A stretch of 19,990 nucleotides of DNA from Comamonadaceae bacterium (lineage in GTDB: Bacteria > Pseudomonadota > Gammaproteobacteria > Burkholderiales > Burkholderiaceae_C), in NCBI GenBank assembly GCA_027490555.1, contig JAIXXW010000387.1:1-19990 (forward strand), in the 5' to 3' direction. Positions 14,592 to 19,990 of this stretch are shown one piece after another (the first letter of the stretch is position 1; every line of letters begins with the position of its first letter). The translations under genes and the position numbers were made by a program. The notes under the pieces were generated by a model. That model ran no database searches. It had not been told where the DNA came from and saw only the letters and a list, made by a program, of their open reading frames with translations.

Positions 14592-17500
14592 CCGTGCTGT
14601 AGGGCGACCACAGCAGATCAGCCGCCGTCAGGCTGCTGGGCAAATTGGCCAGCAGGATGTCAAGCTGGACAATGTCCACAGCACCGACACCGGGAAGCCT
14701 GTCCGCAAAAACATCGAGCTGACCATTGCTGGGGTCGTAACGGAACCAGTGTTTGTTGTCGAGCGACGCGTCCTTTGCGGTCATCTGCGCAGCCGTGGGC
14801 AAGGTCTGGCTGGCCCAGGGACTGAGCACACCGCTTTGGGGGGTGCTCAAAGGCGCGCTGGAGGCGCTGGTGTAACCCGTACCGTAGGTCAGCAGCCCGC
14901 CATCGATCTTGTCGGTGCCACTGACAAAGTCTGTGATCGTCAGGTTGGCAAACAGGCTCTCCATCACAAAGCGGTCGCTGCCTGCACCACCGGTCACCGA
15001 GACATCCCCGCCAATGATTCTGAACGTGTCGTTGCCGGCCGTGCCAGTGGCCGTACCGCCCCCCGGGGCGTAATGGAATTCAAAGTCCTGCTGTGTGTCC
15101 AGCACGACGCCCTGATCGTTCTCGAGGAACACATCCACAGAAAAATCGGCCGACCGGTATCCGCTTTGTGACTGCTTCCACTGGAATGCCGAAGTGGCCA
15201 ACGTGGGGGTCGTGGCTGGGTTGAACGGGGTACCCAGCGTCAAGGCACCATAGGAAATCGTGTAGGGCGCATCCAGCGCAAATCCTTTGTCGGTCAAGCT
15301 CCAGCTACCCGTGATCTGGGAGGCCTCTAAATTGCCTTGCAACACAGTGCCGTCGAAGCTGACATCCAGGTTCATGCTGTTGAACGGGGCAACCGTGGCG
15401 TCGATCTGGATACCCAAGGTCACGCCACTGGCCGAAGTGATCGTCGGCACGACCTTGATCTTGTCGGCCGAAGGAGAAAGCGGATAAAACGGCTGGACGT
15501 GGGTGCTGACGACCGTGAAGACACTGCCGGTTGAAGGGGGTGGCGTGACCGCCACGTTGTTCGTGACCGAAGCGCTGGGGAAAGTGGCTGCGTCGTTGCC
15601 CGCCATGTCCTGCACCGCATTGGCATCGTTGGCTGCAGAAAAATCGTTGTAGCTGACCGTCACCGACTGGCCACTGCTCACGGCGGAGGCCAGCGTCAGT
15701 TCCACCGTGCTGCCTGACACCACCACAGCCGTGACCATGCTTGATGCGCCATTGACCGTGACGTTGAATGCACTGGGTGCGGCGGTGGCCACGGCCAGCG
15801 GTTCGTTGTAGGTCAGGATCACCTTGGTGCCGGTGCTGTCGGTGCTGGCGCTGAAAAAGGTGGGAGGCATGGTGTCGATCACCATGTTGGTGACCCCGGT
15901 GCTGCCCAAAGTCATTGCATCGTTGCCGGCCGCATCCTGAACGGCGTTGGCGTCATTCCCTGCCGTTGGGTCGGTGTATGTCACAGAGACTGTCTGCCCG
16001 GTGGCAAGCCCGCTAGGGAGCGTCAACTCCACCGTGCTGCCCACCACAGTGACCGCGCTGACTGTGCGTGGTGTGCCATTCACCATGACCGCAAAAGCAC
16101 TGGCCGCAGCCGTTGCTGGAGATAAGGGTTCGCTGTAGGTCAGCACGAGCTTGTTGCCGGTGCTGTCGGTGCTGGCGCTCAGGAATGCGGGAGGGGTGAC
16201 ATCGCTTGGCGCACCGGCCACTGTGTTGGTGACCAAGGTGCTGCTCAAACCCATCGCATCGTTGCCGGCTGCATCCTGCACGGCGTTGGCATCGTTCCCC
16301 GGCGTTGGGTCGGTATAAGTCACGGAGACCATCTGCCCGCTGGTGACAGCGCTGGAGAGCGTCAGCTCCACCGTGCTGCCCACCACCGCGACAGTGCTGA
16401 CCGTGCGTGGCATGGCATTCACCATGACGTTGAAAGCACTGGCTGCAGCGGTGGTCGCGCCCAGTGGTTCGCTGTAGGTCAGCACAATCTTGGTGCCGGT
16501 GCTGTCGGTGCTGGCGCTTTGGAAGGTGGGAGGGGTGGTGTCGGTTGGCGCACCGGCCACAGAGTTGGTGACAGAAGCGTTTGTCAATGCAGACGCATCG
16601 TTTCCTGCCATGTCCTGCAGTGCCGCATTGGTGATCACGCCACTGGACTGAGGCGCCGCATAGGACACGTTGACAATTTGTCCACTGGTGATCGGTGCAA
16701 CCAAGGTCAATTCGACCGAAGCGTTGTTGGCATTGACTGCTGTCACCGTGCGCGTTGTGCCGTCAACTGAGACAGTGAAAGTACCCGCAGGTGCTAACCT
16801 TGCGCTGAGTGTTTCGTTGTAGGTCAGGATGACCTTGGAGCCGCTGCTGTCGGTGCTTGCACTTTGTAAAACCGGTGCTGCGAGGTCTGGCTGAGCGTCA
16901 CCGAACAACACGGCATTGGCACCGTACACCAGTCTGAATTCTTCGACGTTGATGAACACACGCTCTGGTGAAAATTTGAGCATGGAAATATCAGAATAAA
17001 AAGACAGAATCTTGGCATCCGGTCCCAACGCAAAATCCAAACGAGGCGGGTCAAAGTCAGTCGGTATAGAGTCTATAGTTAAACTGTCCAAGTTGATGAA
17101 CCTGATCGAGTCGCCTGGTTCAAAACCATTGATGCTGGCACCCACAAACTTGTTGATGTCCAGAATAAATGAATCTGCGAAACCATTTGCAGCATTGAAA
17201 ACACCGCTGGTCAATTCCGGATTGGTCAAGATCAGTTCATTGCTTGAAACATCCGTCAGAGACAACAAGGCGTTGGAGGATTTGTTGTTGACATCACTGA
17301 TTGCTCTGCTCGCATCAAAGCCTGCCGCACCCACGACCTGGCTGGTGCCGTTCCCAGCGTCGCCCAACACGATGTTTCCGTTGTAACTGACGGATGTGGC
17401 ACCCGAAGCCGTTCGCAAAGTGATTTTGCCGCCAATGTTCAGGAAGGTCGTGTATGTACCATCCGAAATCTGCAACTGGTTCAACACCGCCTTGTAGGTG

Positions 17501-18918
17501 TAGGAATTGATGGATCTGGAAAGATCCACCACATCGTTTGTTCCCACGGCAATCAATGAACTGGTCTGAGGTCCCACCACAAAGGTTTCAACCGCCGTTG
17601 TATTGCCCAACACCCATTCACTGTTGTTGACCCGATAAGTCTGATCACCCCCTGGTAAAGTGACTTTGTTTGCTGCGGTGGTGACAAAAAAATCACGATC
17701 CGCGAACCGAAGTAAGTTCACACCCCTGAGGGTATCAACACCATCACTCACACTGCGGGTGGTGCCTGCTGGAAATTTGTCAGTGACGGTGACCACCCCG
17801 GCACTGGTGGTGATCGTGTATTCGCTGAATCGGCCAGCAAAGGCCACCATATCGGCTCGGCTGCCCCCCGTCACGCTGTCATTGCCCGCAGCGCCATTGA
17901 ACACGGCTGGTGTGCCCACGGTGTTGGTCAATGCATCCGCTGTGGCTGTGCCTGCGATGGAACGTGCACTCGCTACTGGCGCAGGCGCCAATTCTGCACG
18001 CACCTCGTAAGACTGACCCAAAGTCAGTTTGTTGGCTTCGGGTATGGTCAATGACCACGAAGAATTGGCGTTGTCCAATGTCAGCCCCAAGGTCGTGGTG
18101 TAGGGCACACCGTTGACCGTCACCGTGAGTGCTTGCCCCTCCCCGACAGCGGCAGTACCGGTAAGGGTAGGGGTCGTGCTTGTGGACTGGCTGGTCGTGA
18201 CTGTTGGCGCCACGGAAGATGGCAGCAGTTGGCTCGAACTGACCCTGCTGGTGTCGGTAATGGCCGCCACTGCACTGAAATTGGCTGACCCAACCGTCTG
18301 GGTACCCCCGAGAAGGATATTGCCGGTGTATTCCACAGACGTGGAACCGCTGGCGGTGCGCAAGGTGAACTTGCCACCCACGTTCAAGAAAGTTGTGTAA
18401 GTACCATCGGAGATCTGCAGTTGGTTGAGAACGGATTTGTAGGTGTAAGAGGAGGCAGCACCCGACAACTCAACGACATCCCCCGTACCGACGGCAATCA
18501 ATGCACTGGCCTTCGGTCTGACAATGAAGGTTTCCGTGGCAAGCGTATTGCCAAGAATCCAGGTGTTGTTGCTGACTCTGTAGACTTGATCCGCGCCCGG
18601 CAACGTGACTTTGTTCGCAGCCGTGGTGACAAAGAAATCACGATCGGCAAATCGCAAAAGATTCATACCCCTGAGGGTATCGATGCCGTCACTGACCGTG
18701 CGTCCAGTGCCTGCCGATATGTTCGGGAATTTGTCGGTCACTGTGATCACGCCAGCACTGGTCGTGATGGTGTAGTCACTGAAGCGCCCCAGATAAACCG
18801 AGAAATTGGCCCGATTAGAGCCAGTCAACTGATCGTTGCCTGCACCGCCTCTGATCAGGAAATCATCTTCGACCAACCCTCCTAAAAGGGTGTCATTGCC
18901 GCTGGTACCGTCGATCAT
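14581..18918 (-). CDS. Leaderless RTX/SwmB-repeat exoprotein (1445 residues)
   Basis: Begins MIDGTSGNDTLLGG, an RTX motif within the first 15 residues, so no signal peptide. Domains in order: module M1 (about 21-233) and its copy M2 (about 341-552), each with GRFS-x-YTITTSAG, TDKFP, DTLRG-x-NLLRFADRDFFV and LNQLQISDGTYTTFLN; a segment ADSFILDINKF to VYGANAVLFG (about 577-673) homologous to the C-terminus of the upstream gene; four SwmB-type Ig-like repeats (678 to about 1126; PPTF-x-SASTDSTGTK, AVQDAAGND); an unassigned beta-sandwich (about 1130-1285); and an RTX/type I secretion-like tail with GTAGNDTFRIIGG, GGAGSDRFV, ITDFVSGTDKIDGG and a terminal SPYSTVVV. Export by a type I system is inferred. 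ATG 18918 is preferred over the upstream TTG 18963 because CTGGAG lies eight bases in front. The function is probably structural or adhesive. Confidence 0.9.
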   Translation of the reverse strand: MIDGTSGNDTLLGGLVEDDFLIRGGAGNDQLTGSNRANFSVYLGRFSDYTITTSAGVITVTDKFPNISAGTGRTVSDGIDTLRGMNLLRFADRDFFVTTAANKVTLPGADQVYRVSNNTWILGNTLATETFIVRPKASALIAVGTGDVVELSGAASSYTYKSVLNQLQISDGTYTTFLNVGGKFTLRTASGSTSVEYTGNILLGGTQTVGSANFSAVAAITDTSRVSSSQLLPSSVAPTVTTSQSTSTTPTLTGTAAVGEGQALTVTVNGVPYTTTLGLTLDNANSSWSLTIPEANKLTLGQSYEVRAELAPAPVASARSIAGTATADALTNTVGTPAVFNGAAGNDSVTGGSRADMVAFAGRFSEYTITTSAGVVTVTDKFPAGTTRSVSDGVDTLRGVNLLRFADRDFFVTTAANKVTLPGGDQTYRVNNSEWVLGNTTAVETFVVGPQTSSLIAVGTNDVVDLSRSINSYTYKAVLNQLQISDGTYTTFLNIGGKITLRTASGATSVSYNGNIVLGDAGNGTSQVVGAAGFDASRAISDVNNKSSNALLSLTDVSSNELILTNPELTSGVFNAANGFADSFILDINKFVGASINGFEPGDSIRFINLDSLTIDSIPTDFDPPRLDFALGPDAKILSFYSDISMLKFSPERVFINVEEFRLVYGANAVLFGDAQPDLAAPVLQSASTDSSGSKVILTYNETLSARLAPAGTFTVSVDGTTRTVTAVNANNASVELTLVAPITSGQIVNVSYAAPQSSGVITNAALQDMAGNDASALTNASVTNSVAGAPTDTTPPTFQSASTDSTGTKIVLTYSEPLGATTAAASAFNVMVNAMPRTVSTVAVVGSTVELTLSSAVTSGQMVSVTYTDPTPGNDANAVQDAAGNDAMGLSSTLVTNTVAGAPSDVTPPAFLSASTDSTGNKLVLTYSEPLSPATAAASAFAVMVNGTPRTVSAVTVVGSTVELTLPSGLATGQTVSVTYTDPTAGNDANAVQDAAGNDAMTLGSTGVTNMVIDTMPPTFFSASTDSTGTKVILTYNEPLAVATAAPSAFNVTVNGASSMVTAVVVSGSTVELTLASAVSSGQSVTVSYNDFSAANDANAVQDMAGNDAATFPSASVTNNVAVTPPPSTGSVFTVVSTHVQPFYPLSPSADKIKVVPTITSASGVTLGIQIDATVAPFNSMNLDVSFDGTVLQGNLEASQITGSWSLTDKGFALDAPYTISYGALTLGTPFNPATTPTLATSAFQWKQSQSGYRSADFSVDVFLENDQGVVLDTQQDFEFHYAPGGGTATGTAGNDTFRIIGGDVSVTGGAGSDRFVMESLFANLTITDFVSGTDKIDGGLLTYGTGYTSASSAPLSTPQSGVLSPWASQTLPTAAQMTAKDASLDNKHWFRYDPSNGQLDVFADRLPGVGAVDIVQLDILLANLPSSLTAADLLWSPYSTVVV
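15060..15535 (-). other. Unassigned beta-sandwich domain, possibly cohesin-like
   Basis: Residues about 1130-1285 of the 1445-residue protein. The strand pattern is VTLGIQIDATVAPFNSMNLD followed by VSFDGTVLQG, then SYGALTLGTPF and ADFSVDVFLENDQGVVLD. Alternating hydrophobics with an L-x-V-S-F-D-G-T-V-L step recall the start of cohesin-type jelly rolls (L-x-Y-D-P-x-x-L). No firm signature is present, and other beta-sandwich families fit equally well. Confidence 0.25.
15540..16887 (-). repeat. Four SwmB-type Ig-like repeats (tandem, ~327-345 bp)
   Basis: Each unit runs PP-x-F-x-SASTDS-x-G-x-K-x-x-LTY-x-E-x-L, VTV/VMVNG, STVELTL, GQ-x-VSVTY and ANAVQDAAGND. The same 3' landmark recurs at plus-strand positions 15840, 16167, 16506 and 16851, giving periods of 327, 339 and 345 bp. 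The three leftward copies are close to identical in stretches of DNA; the first translated copy (16540-16887) is more divergent. Confidence 0.85.
16900..17190 (-). repeat. Internal copy of the GFE-GD...VYG C-terminal module
   Basis: Residues about 577-673 of the 1445-residue protein: ADSFILDINKFVGASINGFE, PGDSIRFIN, VFINVEEFRLVYGANAVLFG. It is homologous to the last ~95 residues of the upstream gene (FFRVDANSF, FNFEIGDIIQIVN, VFLNAELFRTVYGLDAILLA). The DNA here is visibly less GC-rich than in the flanking repeats. Confidence 0.7.
17265..17897 (-). repeat. Module M2, second copy of ~210-residue RTX-associated module
   Basis: Collinear with M1 at 18222-18856. It reads GAAGNDSVTGGSRADMVAFA, GRFSEYTITTSAGVVTVTDK, DTLRGVNLLRFADRDFFVTT, LNQLQISDGTYTTFLNIGG and AISDVNNKSSNALL. 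The offset is 945 bp at the DRDFF motif. The two copies are also alike at DNA level there. Confidence 0.85.
18222..18856 (-). repeat. Module M1, first copy of ~210-residue RTX-associated module
   Basis: It reads GGAGNDQLTGSNRANFSVYL, GRFSDYTITTSAGVITVTDK, DTLRGMNLLRFADRDFFVTT, LNQLQISDGTYTTFLNVGG and AITDTSRVSSSQLL. It is separated from M2 by an Ig-like linker containing LTGTAAVGEGQALTVTVNGV. Confidence 0.85.
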
Positions 18919-18926
18919 GTTTTTTA

Positions 18927-18932
18927 CTCCAG
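18927..18932 (-). promoter_or_regulatory. Ribosome binding site fixing the start of the 1445-residue protein
   Basis: CTGGAG lies eight bases before ATG 18918 on the minus strand. The longer reading from TTG 18963 has no Shine-Dalgarno and would add 15 residues before the RTX motif, so the ATG is the better start. Confidence 0.75.
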
Positions 18933-18975
18933 TCTCATATGTGTTCTTGTTGCTGACAAGCAAATAAGCTGTGTG

Positions 18976-19990
18976 TCAAGCCAGCAGAATGGCATCCAAC
19001 CCATAGACGGTTCTGAACAGCTCTGCGTTAAGAAAGACTAAGGCAGGGCCATTGGGTTCAATGGGCGGCGCATCAGGAAATGGCAAATCAATCAGCTTGA
19101 TGGTTCCTTGACCTGGGTAAATCAAAAGATCAGGGTAACTCAACGCATCAGTTACAGGATCAACGTTGCCGCTATTGACAATTTGAATGATGTCCCCGAT
19201 TTCAAAATTAAAAATTTTCACTTCTGAACTAAATGAATTTGCATCGACCCTGAAAAAATCTACCTTACGATTTCCCGCGAATAGTTCCGTTGTTTGTGCC
19301 GTAATGTTTTGAATGGCCAGCACATCCATGTTGTAAGTCGCAGAAGCCTGTGCACCGTTGCTATCCGCAACGCTCATTGCCACCGAGGCAGGGGTCGCAG
19401 CTGTTGGGGTGAATGTTGCATTCGCCAAGGCTGAGTTGATGGCAGTGGCTGTCCCTGTCAACTGAATGCCCAGAGCTTGAAGATCCGCATCGGTCAAGCC
19501 GCCAAGAGTGCCGTTAACGGCCGACAAGGTCACGGTCAACGCATCGCCATCGGGATCGGCGACAGTGAAGTCGGGCAAATCAATGGAAGCGCCCAAAAAC
19601 GCAAGTCCGTTAATAGGCAATCCCTGACCATCACGAGGAATTCCGCCAATGGTAGGCGCCTCGTTCACGTTGCTCACCGTGAGGGCCACGTCCTTCTGGC
19701 TGGCATTGCCTGCCAGGTCGGTGGCCACCACCGTGATGTTGTAGACGTTGTTATTGTCCGCATCCGCAGGCGCTTCAAAGTTGGGTTGCGCCTTGAACAC
19801 GATGGCACCGCTTGCGCTGATGTTGAACAACTGCGCATCGCTGCCAATGAGGCTGTAGGCCACCGCTGCGTTGTCCGTGGCCGCTGCCGTGTAGACCGCC
19901 GTGCTGGTGTTCTCGGCCACATTGGCCGTGGCGCCCGAGGTGATCACCGGGGCCAGCGTGTCGATGGCTTGCGAGGCCAGGCCCGCCAGA
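18976..19990 (-). CDS. Large cadherin-like exoprotein, C-terminal part (start lies beyond window)
   Basis: The reading frame is open to the right edge (visible part begins LAGLASQAIDTLAPVITSG), so about 337 C-terminal codons of a longer protein are seen. It contains a cadherin-like repeat (VITSGATANVAENTSTAVYT, FEAPADADNNNVYNITVVAT, SNVNEAP), then a second beta-sandwich with VADPDGDALTVTLSAVNGTL and GIQLTGTATAINSALANATF, as in bacterial tandem Ig/cadherin-like arrays. The last ~95 residues form a separate module (DFFRVDANSF, FNFEIGDIIQIVN, ALVFLNAELFRTVYGLDAIL) ending ILLA, a hydrophobic end typical of type I secretion substrates. The domains imply a calcium-stiffened adhesin or matrix protein. 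The stop is 57 bp before the next gene's start, so the two are probably co-transcribed. An internal GTG at 19947 is not the real start. Confidence 0.88.
   Translation of the reverse strand, partial: LAGLASQAIDTLAPVITSGATANVAENTSTAVYTAAATDNAAVAYSLIGSDAQLFNISASGAIVFKAQPNFEAPADADNNNVYNITVVATDLAGNASQKDVALTVSNVNEAPTIGGIPRDGQGLPINGLAFLGASIDLPDFTVADPDGDALTVTLSAVNGTLGGLTDADLQALGIQLTGTATAINSALANATFTPTAATPASVAMSVADSNGAQASATYNMDVLAIQNITAQTTELFAGNRKVDFFRVDANSFSSEVKIFNFEIGDIIQIVNSGNVDPVTDALSYPDLLIYPGQGTIKLIDLPFPDAPPIEPNGPALVFLNAELFRTVYGLDAILLA

Noticed and set aside
18919..18963. Longer start (TTG 18963) for the 1445-residue protein
   Set aside because: No Shine-Dalgarno in front, whereas ATG 18918 has CTGGAG at ideal spacing and the RTX motif follows directly.
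18919..18990. Perfect TTGACA (-35-like) across the stop of the cadherin-like gene
   Set aside because: No acceptable -10 sequence follows at 16-18 bases (TCAGCA at 17), so I do not call a promoter.

Overview
The window is GC-rich (by eye about 60 % or more in most lines). Every gene I can support lies on the minus strand, so transcription runs from the right end to the left. The content suggests a freshwater- or soil-type betaproteobacterium, most likely Burkholderiales/Comamonadaceae: giant leaderless calcium-binding exoproteins carrying dockerin-like C-termini, a small CWC-family cysteine-rich protein and a DHA2-type MFS pump. The taxonomy is inference from protein style, not a database match.

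Layout from 5' to 3' of the minus strand. (1) 19990-18976: C-terminal part of a large exoprotein with cadherin-like domains, ending FRTVYGLDAILLA. (2) 18918-14581: a 1445-residue exoprotein with two copies of an RTX-flanked ~210-residue module, an internal copy of the C-terminal module of gene 1, four SwmB-type Ig-like repeats, a beta-sandwich that could be cohesin-like, and an RTX C-terminal region. (3) 14482-3761: a 3573-residue RTX giant built from a duplicated ~830-residue beta-roll block, a tandem-duplicated ~280-residue block, a LecA-like lectin domain and a dockerin-containing C-terminal module. (4) 3734-3465: a soluble 89-residue protein of unknown function, 26 bp after the giant. (5) 3408-892: an 838-residue exoprotein with a well-preserved cyclophilin (peptidyl-prolyl isomerase) domain and the same dockerin-containing C-terminal module as the giant. 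(6) A probably separate unit: a 16-codon leader ORF behind a hairpin, a CWC cysteine-rich protein and the start of an MFS exporter, joined by TGATG and ATGA overlaps.

Genes 1-5 are close together (gaps of 57, 98, 26 and 56 bp) and look like one transcription unit. None of the complete ones has a Sec signal peptide. With RTX nonapeptides, this points to type I secretion and calcium-driven folding outside the cell, although no ABC transporter, membrane fusion protein or TolC gene lies in the window. The set looks like a modular cell-surface or matrix assembly: two proteins share a dockerin-like tail, one carries a lectin, one a folding catalyst, and modules have moved between neighbours. No tRNA, rRNA, CRISPR, IS element or plus-strand gene is supported. 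The longest gap without an annotated ORF is about 98 bp.
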